Source: Streptomyces sp. PR69 (lineage in GTDB: Bacteria; Actinomycetota; Actinomycetes; Streptomycetales; Streptomycetaceae). From it: 42,363 nucleotides of DNA. The stretch is from assembly GCF_026420845.1 (NCBI RefSeq), contig NZ_JAOWCB010000041.1, positions 1 to 42,363 of the forward strand, given 5' to 3'. A program made the position numbers and the translations under genes. Positions within the stretch are counted from its first letter, which is position 1, and each line of letters starts with the position of its first letter. The notes beneath the pieces were generated by a model that saw only the letters and a list, made by a program, of their open reading frames with translations, did no database searches and was not told the origin of the DNA. Below are positions 1-8,621 of this stretch, piece by piece.

Positions 1-1
1 C

Positions 2-2014
2 GGCGGCCCCGGCGGTGGCGGCGGCTTCGGCGGCGGTGGCCGTCCCGGCTTCGGCGGGCGTCCGGGCGGTCCCGGCGGCCGTGGAGGCACGCAGGGCGCC
101 TTCGGCCGTCCCGGCGGCCCGGCGCGCCGTGGCCGCAAGTCGAAGCGGCAGCGGCGCCAGGAGTACGAGGCCATGCAGGCCCCGTCGGTCGGCGGTGTGA
201 TGCTGCCCCGCGGCAACGGCGAGGCCATTCGCCTGTCGCGCGGTGCGTCGCTCACCGACTTCGCGGAGAAGATCAACGCCAACCCGGCGTCGCTCGTCGC
301 GGTCATGATGAACCTCGGCGAGATGGTCACCGCGACCCAGTCCGTCTCCGACGAGACCCTGGAGCTCCTGGGCTCGGAGATGAACTACACCGTCCAGATC
401 GTCAGCCCGGAGGAGGAGGACCGCGAGCTTCTCGAGTCCTTCGACATCGAGTTCGGCGAGGACGAAGGCGGCGAGGAGGCCCTGGCCTCGCGTCCGCCGG
501 TGGTGACCGTCATGGGTCACGTCGACCACGGAAAGACCCGGCTGCTGGACGCCATCCGCAAGACGAACGTCATCGCGGGCGAGGCCGGCGGCATCACGCA
601 GCACATCGGTGCGTACCAGGTCACGACCGAGGTCAACGAAGAAGACCGCAAGATCACCTTCATCGACACCCCGGGTCACGAGGCGTTCACCGCCATGCGT
701 GCCCGCGGTGCGAAGTCGACCGACATCGCGATCCTCGTGGTGGCGGCCAACGACGGTGTGATGCCCCAGACGATCGAGGCGCTGAACCACGCCAAGGCGG
801 CCGAGGTGCCGATCGTGGTCGCGGTCAACAAGATCGACGTCGAGGGCGCGGACCCGACCAAGGTGCGCGGTCAGCTGACCGAGTACGGCCTGGTGGCCGA
901 GGAGTACGGCGGCGACACCATGTTCGTCGACATCTCCGCCAAGCAGGGTCTCAACATCGACTCCCTGCTGGAGGCCGTGGTCCTCACCGCGGACGCCTCG
1001 CTCGACCTGCGGGCCAACCCCGTGCAGGACGCGCAGGGCATCGCGATCGAGTCCCACCTCGACCGCGGCCGCGGCGCCGTGGCCACCGTCCTGGTCCAGC
1101 GCGGCACCCTGCGGGTCGGCGACACGATGGTCGTCGGCGACGCCTACGGCCGTGTCCGCGCCATGCTCGACGACAAGGGCAACAACGTCGAGGAAGCGGG
1201 TCCGTCGACCCCCGTCCTGGTTCTGGGTCTCACCAACGTCCCGGGCGCCGGCGACAACTTCCTGGTCGTCGACGAGGACCGCACGGCCCGCCAGATCGCC
1301 GAGAAGCGCGCGGCGCGCGAGCGCAACGCGAACTTCGCCAAGCGCACCCGCCGGGTGTCCCTTGAGGACCTGGACAAGGTACTCAAGGCCGGTCAGATCC
1401 AGGAGCTCAACCTCATCATCAAGGGCGACGCGTCCGGTTCGGTGGAGGCTCTCGAGTCCTCGCTGCTCCAGCTCGACGTCGGCGAAGAGGTGGACATCCG
1501 GGTGCTGCACCGCGGCGTCGGCGCGGTCACCGAGTCCGACATCGACCTGGCGATGGGCTCCGACGCCATCGTCATCGGCTTCAACGTCCGTGCGGCCGGC
1601 CGGGCCGCGCAGATGGCGGAGCGCGAGGGCGTCGACGTCCGGTACTACTCGGTGATCTACCAGGCCATCGAGGAGATCGAGGCGGCCCTCAAGGGCATGC
1701 TCAAGCCGGAGTACGAAGAGGTCGAGCTGGGCACGGCGGAGATCCGCGAGGTCTTCCGCTCGTCCAAGCTGGGCAACATCGCGGGTGTCCTCATCCGCTC
1801 CGGCGAGGTCCGGCGGAACACCAAGGCCCGCCTCATCCGCGACGGCAAGGTGGTCGCGGAGAACCTCACCATCGAGGGTCTGCGTCGCTTCAAGGACGAC
1901 GTCACCGAGATCCGCGAAGGCTTCGAGGGCGGTATCAACCTCGGAAACTTCAACGACATCAAGGTCGACGACGTCATCGCGACGTACGAGATGCGCGAGA
2001 AGCCTCGCGGCTGA
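2..2014 (+). CDS. infB: Translation initiation factor IF-2, 3' part (5' end outside window)
   Basis: IF-2 is the GTPase that places initiator fMet-tRNA on the 30S subunit and promotes 50S joining. The frame is open from base 2, so the start lies upstream of the window. The first visible ~45 residues are almost only Gly, Arg and Pro, the disordered linker typical of actinobacterial IF-2, followed by a basic KSKRQRR stretch and the IF2N-type domain. The GTPase motifs are all present: G1 GHVDHGKT (nt 515-538), G3 DTPGHEAF (from nt 665) and G4 NKID (from nt 827). Domains II, III and the C-terminal fMet-tRNA-binding domain follow to the TGA stop. A strong hairpin begins 15 nt after the stop. It is the first gene of a conserved translation and ribosome-maturation block (DUF503, rbfA, truB). 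Identification is secure; only the N-terminus is missing. Confidence 0.97.
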   Translation, partial: GGPGGGGGFGGGGRPGFGGRPGGPGGRGGTQGAFGRPGGPARRGRKSKRQRRQEYEAMQAPSVGGVMLPRGNGEAIRLSRGASLTDFAEKINANPASLVAVMMNLGEMVTATQSVSDETLELLGSEMNYTVQIVSPEEEDRELLESFDIEFGEDEGGEEALASRPPVVTVMGHVDHGKTRLLDAIRKTNVIAGEAGGITQHIGAYQVTTEVNEEDRKITFIDTPGHEAFTAMRARGAKSTDIAILVVAANDGVMPQTIEALNHAKAAEVPIVVAVNKIDVEGADPTKVRGQLTEYGLVAEEYGGDTMFVDISAKQGLNIDSLLEAVVLTADASLDLRANPVQDAQGIAIESHLDRGRGAVATVLVQRGTLRVGDTMVVGDAYGRVRAMLDDKGNNVEEAGPSTPVLVLGLTNVPGAGDNFLVVDEDRTARQIAEKRAARERNANFAKRTRRVSLEDLDKVLKAGQIQELNLIIKGDASGSVEALESSLLQLDVGEEVDIRVLHRGVGAVTESDIDLAMGSDAIVIGFNVRAAGRAAQMAEREGVDVRYYSVIYQAIEEIEAALKGMLKPEYEEVELGTAEIREVFRSSKLGNIAGVLIRSGEVRRNTKARLIRDGKVVAENLTIEGLRRFKDDVTEIREGFEGGINLGNFNDIKVDDVIATYEMREKPRG

Positions 2015-2029
2015 CGCGAGCAGCCGGTT

Positions 2030-2069
2030 CGGGGCCGGTCGGCGGAGATATTTCCGTCGATCGGCCCCG
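2030..2069 (+). terminator. Probable intrinsic terminator after infB
   Basis: An imperfect inverted repeat has an 8-bp outer stem (2030-2037 with 2062-2069), one G.T pair, and an 8-bp inner stem with one wobble (2039-2046 with 2053-2060) around a 6-nt loop. There is no U-run, as is common in actinobacteria. It may only attenuate transcription into the DUF503-rbfA-truB genes. Confidence 0.6.
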
Positions 2070-2154
2070 GCCGTTGCGTGTACGGTTCTTGGTGTCCCTG
2101 CCAAGCGCTGGCAGGCGTCCATGACCCCGAACCGGCGGGACATCCGGGCATTAC

Positions 2155-2448
2155 ATGTATGTGGGGACGCTGTCCTTCGATCTGCTCCTCGGCGACGTAC
2201 GGTCGCTGAAGGAGAAACGCTCCGTGGTCCGTCCGATCGTCGCCGAGCTCCAGCGGAAGTTCTCCGTGAGCGCGGCGGAGACCGGCGGCCAGAACCTCCA
2301 CCGCAGGGCCGAGATCGGCGTCGCGATGGTCTCGGGGGACACGGGGCACCTCACCGAAGTGCTGGACCGGTGTGAGCGCCTTGTCGCCGGCCGGCCCGAG
2401 GTGGAGCTGCTGTCGGTCCGACGCAGACTGCACAGCGACGAGGACTGA
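2155..2448 (+). CDS. DUF503 (YlxP-like) protein
   Basis: A 97-residue protein of the DUF503 / YlxP family. The family signature is visible: an N-terminal beta strand (MYVGTLSFDLLL), then a basic LKEKRSVVRPI helix, then a second half with hydrophobic strands (EIGVAMVSGD) and a C-terminal strand-rich end. YlxP proteins are encoded between infB and rbfA in many Gram-positive bacteria and are presumed to act in ribosome maturation; the molecular role is not established. It starts at ATG 2155 with only a weak ribosome-binding site and ends 74 nt before rbfA. Length and position fit the family. Confidence 0.88.
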   Translation: MYVGTLSFDLLLGDVRSLKEKRSVVRPIVAELQRKFSVSAAETGGQNLHRRAEIGVAMVSGDTGHLTEVLDRCERLVAGRPEVELLSVRRRLHSDED

Positions 2449-2522
2449 GCGTTCACCAAGGCCGACGCAGACGTGAGCGGTCCAGGAAGCACGAAAAGCA
2501 AGGCAAAGAAGGAGAAGGACCA

Positions 2523-2984
2523 GTGGCCGACAACGCGCGGGCGAAGAAGCTGGCGGACCTCATCCGCGAAGTGGTCGCCGAGAAGCTGCAGCGCGGCATC
2601 AAGGACCCGCGGCTGGGATCGCATGTGACCATCACGGACACCCGGGTCACCGGCGACCTGCGGGAGGCCACGGTCTTCTACACGGTCTACGGCGACGACG
2701 AGGACCGCGCCAGCGCCGCGGCTGGACTGCAGAGCGCCAAGGGCATTCTGCGCTCCGCCGTCGGCGCCGCGGCCGGGACCAAGTTCACCCCGACCCTGAC
2801 CTTCGTCGCGGACGCCCTCCCGGAGAACGCCCGCACGATCGAGGACCTCCTCGACAAGGCGCGGGCCTCCGACGCCAAGGTGCGCGAGGCGTCCTCCGGC
2901 GCGGCCTACGCGGGCGACGCCGACCCGTACCGCAAGCAGGGCGACGAGGACGAGAGCGGAAACGAGGACGCGGCCTCTTCATGA
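2523..2984 (+). CDS. rbfA: 30S ribosome-binding factor RbfA
   Basis: RbfA binds the immature 30S subunit near the 5' helix of 16S rRNA and is needed for late maturation and cold growth. The 153-residue product has the KH-like fold signature: an N-terminal helix (RAKKLADLIREVVAEKL), a conserved KDPRLG turn, the strand VTITDTRVTGDLREATVFYTV, and a helix followed by FVAD and ENARTIEDLLDKA. The last ~30 residues form an acidic low-complexity tail (GDEDESGNEDAASS) usual in actinobacteria. The GTG start at 2523 follows an AAGGAG-like site (about nt 2506-2519). The stop overlaps the truB start (ATGA at 2981), so the two are translationally coupled. Confidence 0.95.
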   Translation: MADNARAKKLADLIREVVAEKLQRGIKDPRLGSHVTITDTRVTGDLREATVFYTVYGDDEDRASAAAGLQSAKGILRSAVGAAAGTKFTPTLTFVADALPENARTIEDLLDKARASDAKVREASSGAAYAGDADPYRKQGDEDESGNEDAASS

Positions 2985-3907
2985 CACAGCACAGCAAGAC
3001 CCCGCCGGCCGACGGCCGGCGGGGCCCCGGGGACGGCCTGGTCATCGTGGACAAGCCGGCCGGCTTCACCTCGCACGACGTGGTGGCGAAGATGCGCGGC
3101 ATCGCCAGGACCCGCCGCGTCGGGCACGCCGGCACGCTCGACCCCATGGCCACCGGCGTCCTGGTGCTCGGAGTCGAGCGGGCCACCAAGCTGCTCGGCC
3201 ATCTCGCGCTGACCGAGAAGGAATACCTGGGCACCATCCGGCTCGGCCAGAACACCGTCACGGACGACGCGGAAGGCGAGATCACCTCCTCCTCCGACGC
3301 CTCCGGGATCACCCGGGAGGCCATCGACGCGGGCGTCGCCGCGCTGACCGGCGACATCATGCAGGTGCCGTCCAAGGTCAGCGCCATCAAGATCGACGGC
3401 AAGCGGTCCTACGCGCGCGTGCGCGGCGGCGAGGACTTCGACATCCCGGCCCGCCCGGTGACCGTCTCCTCGTTCCGGGTGTACGACGTCCGGGAGGCGG
3501 TGGCCGAGGACAGCACGCCCGTCGTCGACCTGGTGGTGTCGGTGGTCTGCTCCTCGGGCACGTACATCCGGGCCCTCGCCCGCGACCTCGGCGCCGGGCT
3601 GGGCGTCGGCGGCCATCTCACAGCGCTGCGCCGCACCCGCGTGGGCCCGTACGGCCTGGACGCGGCGAAGACGCTCGACCAGCTCCAGGAGGAGCTGACG
3701 GTGATGCCGATCGCCGAAGCGGCGGACCGTGCGTTCCCCCGCTGGAACGTGTCGGAGAAGCACGCCAGGCTGCTGCTGAACGGTGTACGGATCGACATGC
3801 CGCCGCACCCCGCCTCGCCCGTGGCCGCGTTCGCCCCCGACGGGCGCTTTCTGGCGCTGGTCGAGGAGCACAAGGGCAAGGCGAAGAGCCTGGCTGTCTT
3901 CGGCTGA
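2981..3907 (+). CDS. truB: tRNA pseudouridine(55) synthase TruB
   Basis: TruB isomerises uridine 55 to pseudouridine in the T-loop of elongator tRNAs and also acts as a tRNA chaperone. The 308-residue protein has the family's first motif (LVIVDKPAGFTSHDVV) near residue 20 and the catalytic-Asp motif HAGTLDPMATGVL, with D54 as nucleophile. Further motifs are KEYLGTIRLG, the QVPSKVSAIKIDGKRSY loop and SSGTYIRALARDLG. A C-terminal extension ends AFAPDGRFLALVEE, consistent with a short PUA-like domain. The ATG overlaps the rbfA stop by 4 nt. A small hairpin lies just after the stop. Confidence 0.96.
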   Translation: MTQHSKTPPADGRRGPGDGLVIVDKPAGFTSHDVVAKMRGIARTRRVGHAGTLDPMATGVLVLGVERATKLLGHLALTEKEYLGTIRLGQNTVTDDAEGEITSSSDASGITREAIDAGVAALTGDIMQVPSKVSAIKIDGKRSYARVRGGEDFDIPARPVTVSSFRVYDVREAVAEDSTPVVDLVVSVVCSSGTYIRALARDLGAGLGVGGHLTALRRTRVGPYGLDAAKTLDQLQEELTVMPIAEAADRAFPRWNVSEKHARLLLNGVRIDMPPHPASPVAAFAPDGRFLALVEEHKGKAKSLAVFG

Positions 3908-3915
3908 GCCGGCTT

Positions 3916-3930
3916 CATCGCGGGGCGATG
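3916..3930 (+). terminator. Small hairpin after truB, possible terminator
   Basis: CATCGC-GGG-GCGATG forms a 6-bp perfect stem with a 3-nt loop starting 8 nt after the truB stop. It lacks a U-run and is short, so termination is only a suggestion. The next gene starts 240 nt further on. Confidence 0.35.
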
Positions 3931-4168
3931 CCTCATTGGCGGGGCGACAGCTCGCTGTGGGCCATGGCTCATCGTGGAGCGGGCGTCTGCACCGTCGCCC
4001 GCCCCACGATCCCCCTCCGCAAGGGGTCTATCCGCCACAGCAGCCCTTTTCACCCCAATGGGCAGGCGCTCGGAGTGAACCACGGGAGCGCACGGGGGCG
4101 CTTTCGGCACACGACCTTCTCCGGCTGATCACCGCCGACCTACCGTCGAGGGCATGGAAGGCGGGGAC

Positions 4169-7100
4169 GTGGCGACGCATGCGACGCTGGTGCGGATCTG
4201 CGATCTGGCCGGGCGGCCCCGCGGCGTCGGATTCGCCGCAGACCACCTCGGCACGGTCGTCACCAGCCATGAAACCGTCGACGGGCTGGTACGGGCCGTG
4301 CTGCACGCCCCCGGCGAGCGGACCTGGCTGGCCGAGGCCGACGCCATCGTCCCGCTCCCGGAACAGGGGCTCGCCCTGGTGCACACCGAGGGGCTCGGTG
4401 TGCGCCCGCTGCCCATCAGCCGTCGTGAACAGATCGAGCCCGGCGCGTATGTACGCCTCTGCGCGCACGGCTGGCGCACGGCGCGTATCCTCGGCCGCGC
4501 CCAGGTGACGTACACGGCGACCGACCGCTTCCACCTCCTCGACGACGCCGTGGAGCTGGCCATGGGGACGGCCGGCAGCGATGCGCTGCGGCTCGGCGGG
4601 GAGGCCGCCGGAGGACCGGTGCTCGACGCGGCCACGGGCGCGGTGCTCGCGGTCGTCGGCACCGCCCTCGAAGCCGGGCGGCTGGCCGCCGGATTCGCGC
4701 TCCCCCTGTGCGCCACACAGGCCGCCGAGGCCGGACAGGGGCCCCTGGGGGAACTGCTGCGCCGCAACGAGACGACCGTGCCCGGGTACGGACGGGACCT
4801 CAACCTCGCCGCCGTGCTGGAGCTGACCGCCACCTCCGCGGGCTCCTGCGGCGGCCCCGCCGACCGGCCTGGCCTCGTCGAACGGTCCGATGTCGCACGG
4901 GAGTTCAGCGACTTCGAGCAGGGCGTCGGCGCGCTGGTCATGGGGCTCGTCGGCGAGCCCGGCACGGGCCGTACGACCGAACTCGCGGCCTTCGCCGAGC
5001 GTCGCGCCCACGGCCCCGAGCCGGCGCCCACCCTGTGGCTCCGCGGAGCGGACCTGCGAGCGGACGACGCGTCCATCGCCGACGCGGCCGCCCGCGCCCT
5101 GCAGCGCGCCAGCCGCATCGTTTCCGCGCCCGGCCCATGCGGTGCGCACGGTGCGGCCGGTTCGTCCGTCGCGTGCGGCGCGGTTGACGTGTCCGGCCTG
5201 TCGGGCCGGTCCGGTCCGCGCGGGGCGGTTGACGCGGGCGGTGGGGGCGGGCCGCGCGGCTCGTCCGGTGCCGCCGGTTCGTCCGGCGCGGTTGGCGAGG
5301 CTGGTCGGTCGGCTGTGTCCGGCTCGCTCGGTGGGGCTGGCGAGGGTGGCCTGTCGGGGCTGTGCGGCTTGTGCGGTGTGGTTGGCCCGTGCGGTGGGCA
5401 TGGTGGGGCTGATTCGTCGCGTCCGTGTGCCGCCGGTTCGTCGGGCGAGGTTGGCGGGGGCGGTTGGTCGGGCGTGTCCGGCTCGCTCGGTGGGGCTGGC
5501 GAGGGTGGCCTGTCGGGGCTGTGCGGCTTGTGCGGTGTGGTTGGCCCGTGCGGTGGGCATGGTGGGGCCGATTCGTCGCGTCCGTGTGCGTCCGGGTCGC
5601 CCGGTGCGGCTGACGGGGGCGGTCGGTCGGTCCGGTCCGGTCCGCGCGGGGTGGCTGACACAGCCGGGCCAGCCGGTGCGAGCAGTCCATACGGCCCGTC
5701 CGGCCCGTGCCTGGCGGCTGCCACCGCCGCCGCGGCCGATGCGGTCGGCCCGTCCGGGGTGTCTGGCCCGGTCGGCCCGTACAGCGAGACCGGCCCGACC
5801 GGGGGGTCCGGTGTGACCTCGCCGTGTGGCCCGTCCGGCTGTGGAGCTTCCGGCGCGTGCGGCGGGTGCGGCGCAGTCGGGCCGCATATGGCGCCGGGCG
5901 AGGCGGCGGCGGTCACCCCGCAGCAGGCCGCCGCCGTCGCCGCCGCGGCCGGTCGGCCGCTGGTGCTGCTCCTCGACAGCCCCGAGGAGATGCCGCCGGC
6001 TCTCGCGCACCGCCTGCCCGACTGGACGGCGGGCACCGTCCAATGGCTCGCCTCCTGCGGCGTACGCATGGCCGTCGCTTGCAGGCCCGAACACTGGGAA
6101 CAGGCCGGCGCGCTCTACCCGGCCGACGTACTGCATCTGCCGGCCCGCACCACCGCCCTGTCGACCAGGGCATGCGGCCCGTCCTGGCCGCCGCTGCCGC
6201 CCGCCGTGCGGATCGGTCCCCTCGCGCCCGGCGATGCGCGGCTGGCGCGCGACCGCTACGGGCTGCCCGCCGGGGCGCTGGCCGCGGCCGACGAGCGGCA
6301 CCCGCTGGCCCTGCGCCTCCTCGCGGACGTACGCGCCGCGCTGCCCGGTCCGACACCGGGCAGACCGGGCCGCTATGAGATCTTCGCCGCCTATCTGGAC
6401 CTGATGTGTCTGCGTGTCGCCGTACGCGTCGCGGCGGCGGCCGATCCGCCGCTGCGCGGCAGCGCCGTGCGCCGGCTGGCCGCTCGGGTCTCCGGCCGCG
6501 TCCACGAGGCGGCGCGGCGCTGTCTGGGCCCCGGCCAGGGTGAGCTGGCCCGGAAGTCCTTCGAAGAGCTCTTCCCCTGGCGAACGGGATGGGCGTCGGC
6601 GGTCCTCACCGAAGGACTGCTCGCCCCGGCGGGCCGTGGCTACCGCTTCGCGCATGAGGAGGTCGCCGACTGGGTGCAGGGCGCGCATCTGGATCTCGAC
6701 GCGGCCCTGCACGCCCTGGTGCACCGCTGGCACACCCGTGACTCCGTCGGACTGCCGTCCCGGCCGGGCGGACCGCCTCACTCGGGCCCGTACGCGCCCC
6801 CGTCGCCCCGGGCCGTCCGCCCGCTGCCCGTGCCGCGCCACCGCATCGGGCCGGTGGTGCAGGCGCTGCTGCTGCTCGACCGGACGCGGCGGCCCGACGC
6901 CCTGTCGGAGCGGCTTGCGGGACTCGTCGACGCGCTCGACCGGCTCGACGACGAGCGCTCCGGGAATGAGGCCGGTGACGAGCGCTCCGGTGACGAGCGC
7001 TTCGGGAACGCCATGGGAGATGCGCGCGGAGCGGCGGACGCGCGCTGGTGGGGCGCCCGGCTGCTGCGCGAGACGCTGCTGAGGGTCCCGGACGCCGGGC

Positions 7101-8590
7101 CGTACCTTCCGGTGCTGCGGCTGCTCGCCGACCGCATCGCCCGCCGGGCCGCCGCACCCGGCGGCGCGGCGCACGAGCTGGGCGGACCCGACGCCTTCGG
7201 CCCCGGGTTCGTCAAACGGCTGCGCCTGACCGAGGCCGAGCGGTTCGAGCTGTTCCGCCGGCTTGTGCCGGCGGACCCGCCCCCGGGCGACGGTGTACGG
7301 CCCCGCTATCTCGACGCGGTCGCCCAGCGGCTCGCCGCCGCCCCGCGGACCGTGCTGCCGCTGCTGTGCCGCTGGTTCGGGGACGACACGCCGCTGCCCG
7401 CGGGCCCGGACGCGCGCGTGCGGCCCACGGTCGCCGCGGCCGCGCAGGCGCTGCTGTACACCTGCCGCGGCCTGGCCGTCGACGATCTCACGGAGGCGCT
7501 CGTCGCCACCGCGCATCCCCGCGCCGACGAACTGCTCGCCTCCCTCGCCGAGGACGAGCCGTCCGCCCTCTGCCGCGCCGTCGAGCGCTGGGCCCACGAC
7601 CCGCGCCCCGAGCGGCGTGTCGCCGCCGCCGCGTACGGGCTGACCGCCGCGGACCGGGCGGCCGCCGACGCAGACCGCGAACTGCTGCGGTGCGCGGCGC
7701 TCGCGCTGCTCTCCAGACCGGGGGACACCACGCTGCACGGCGCGGCGCTCGCACTGCTGGTCCGCGATCCCCGGACCCGGCCCCGCTATCTGGGCAGCGC
7801 CGTGGCGGCCTTCGCAGCAGGTGATCCACGGCTGCCGGCCACCTCCCTGGCGGCCGCGCTGCCGACCCACCCGGAGCAGGTCCTGGGCGCCTTCGAAGCG
7901 CGGCTGCGGCAGTCGGCCGACGGGGCGGGGGAGATCTTCGAGGCGCTTGCCCAGGTCGCCTCACCACAGCTGGCCCGGCGGGCGGGCGCACTCGTCCGCG
8001 ACTACGCCGCCCGCAGGCCGGAGGGAGCGGCTCAGTGCGCCGCGGCGTTCGTCGACCGCCGGCTGGAGGACGGCCCCGCCGCCAGAGCCGTACTGTTCCC
8101 GCTGGTCACCGGCCTGCTGCGGGGACGGTCCCCGCAGGTGCGGCAGGCCCTCGCCGCGGTGCTCGCCGCTCCCGGCGGGCCCGCCTCACGCCCGCTGCGG
8201 GCCGAACTGCTGGATCTGCTCCTGCACCATGAGCAGTACGAGGCCCATGACCTCGCCGTCCTGGCCGAGCTGCTGCGCGCCGCCGCCCTCGGCGCCGGGC
8301 AGCGGGCCGAGGAACGCACCAGAGCGCTCGTCCACCGTGTCGGCATGCTCCTGGTGCGCACACCCGAAGGCGCGGTCTGCTTCGACCGCCGACTGGTCGA
8401 GCTGGCCCGTGAGGTGCCCGGTTTCGCCTCGCTCGTCTGCGGCTGGCTGGCCGGCGAACCGGAGCAGTGGTCGGCGGTCGTCGGGCCCAGCGCATGGCGC
8501 ACGCTGGAGACGCTGGGCGGCGGAACGCTCGCTTGTCCACAGGCGATGCGAACCGACAGGCTGCGGCATGGCACTCTTAGACCTGCGTAA
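4169..8590 (+). CDS. Large protein: degenerate trypsin-like domain, P-loop domain split by a collagen-like insert, helical C-terminus
   Basis: A 1473-residue protein. GTG 4169 is preferred over ATG 4154 because GGAAGG (4156-4161) sits 7 nt before the GTG, while ATG 4154 has no usable site. Residues ~1-185 look trypsin/HtrA-like: VVTSHETVDGL holds a His (H34), but the Asp position reads QGLALVHTE and the Ser motif GEAAGGPVLD has Ala for Ser, so proteolysis is unlikely. Residues ~262-270 (GEPGTGRTT) resemble a Walker A motif with Arg for Lys. A Walker B-like LVLLLDSPEE follows near residue 600. Between them, residues ~320-580 are a Gly- and Cys-rich collagen-like tract with an internal duplication. 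The C-terminal ~700 residues are Ala/Leu/Arg-rich and look like helical repeats. The whole resembles a STAND/NACHT-like regulator. Function is unknown. It lies between truB and ribF. Confidence 0.8.
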   Translation: MATHATLVRICDLAGRPRGVGFAADHLGTVVTSHETVDGLVRAVLHAPGERTWLAEADAIVPLPEQGLALVHTEGLGVRPLPISRREQIEPGAYVRLCAHGWRTARILGRAQVTYTATDRFHLLDDAVELAMGTAGSDALRLGGEAAGGPVLDAATGAVLAVVGTALEAGRLAAGFALPLCATQAAEAGQGPLGELLRRNETTVPGYGRDLNLAAVLELTATSAGSCGGPADRPGLVERSDVAREFSDFEQGVGALVMGLVGEPGTGRTTELAAFAERRAHGPEPAPTLWLRGADLRADDASIADAAARALQRASRIVSAPGPCGAHGAAGSSVACGAVDVSGLSGRSGPRGAVDAGGGGGPRGSSGAAGSSGAVGEAGRSAVSGSLGGAGEGGLSGLCGLCGVVGPCGGHGGADSSRPCAAGSSGEVGGGGWSGVSGSLGGAGEGGLSGLCGLCGVVGPCGGHGGADSSRPCASGSPGAADGGGRSVRSGPRGVADTAGPAGASSPYGPSGPCLAAATAAAADAVGPSGVSGPVGPYSETGPTGGSGVTSPCGPSGCGASGACGGCGAVGPHMAPGEAAAVTPQQAAAVAAAAGRPLVLLLDSPEEMPPALAHRLPDWTAGTVQWLASCGVRMAVACRPEHWEQAGALYPADVLHLPARTTALSTRACGPSWPPLPPAVRIGPLAPGDARLARDRYGLPAGALAAADERHPLALRLLADVRAALPGPTPGRPGRYEIFAAYLDLMCLRVAVRVAAAADPPLRGSAVRRLAARVSGRVHEAARRCLGPGQGELARKSFEELFPWRTGWASAVLTEGLLAPAGRGYRFAHEEVADWVQGAHLDLDAALHALVHRWHTRDSVGLPSRPGGPPHSGPYAPPSPRAVRPLPVPRHRIGPVVQALLLLDRTRRPDALSERLAGLVDALDRLDDERSGNEAGDERSGDERFGNAMGDARGAADARWWGARLLRETLLRVPDAGPYLPVLRLLADRIARRAAAPGGAAHELGGPDAFGPGFVKRLRLTEAERFELFRRLVPADPPPGDGVRPRYLDAVAQRLAAAPRTVLPLLCRWFGDDTPLPAGPDARVRPTVAAAAQALLYTCRGLAVDDLTEALVATAHPRADELLASLAEDEPSALCRAVERWAHDPRPERRVAAAAYGLTAADRAAADADRELLRCAALALLSRPGDTTLHGAALALLVRDPRTRPRYLGSAVAAFAAGDPRLPATSLAAALPTHPEQVLGAFEARLRQSADGAGEIFEALAQVASPQLARRAGALVRDYAARRPEGAAQCAAAFVDRRLEDGPAARAVLFPLVTGLLRGRSPQVRQALAAVLAAPGGPASRPLRAELLDLLLHHEQYEAHDLAVLAELLRAAALGAGQRAEERTRALVHRVGMLLVRTPEGAVCFDRRLVELAREVPGFASLVCGWLAGEPEQWSAVVGPSAWRTLETLGGGTLACPQAMRTDRLRHGTLRPA
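5315..5589 (+). repeat. 159-bp in-frame duplication within the collagen-like tract
   Basis: Bases 5315-5430 recur at 5474-5589 (116 bp) with a single difference (T5410 versus C5569). The offset is 159 bp, exactly 53 codons, so the reading frame is kept. The unit encodes Gly-rich triplets including GLCGLCGVVGPCGGHGG. Near identity suggests a recent slippage or unequal-crossover event. Confidence 0.9.
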
Positions 8591-8621
8591 TCGGCGAACA
8601 GGCGGACGAGGAGCGGTCACA

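Noticed and set aside
4028..7870. Very long minus-strand open frame (about 1280 codons) opposite the large + strand protein
   Set aside because: It is a high-GC shadow: the product is Arg/Pro/Gly low-complexity, it matches no domain, and the + strand has recognisable motifs, a ribosome-binding site and a plausible C-terminal domain.
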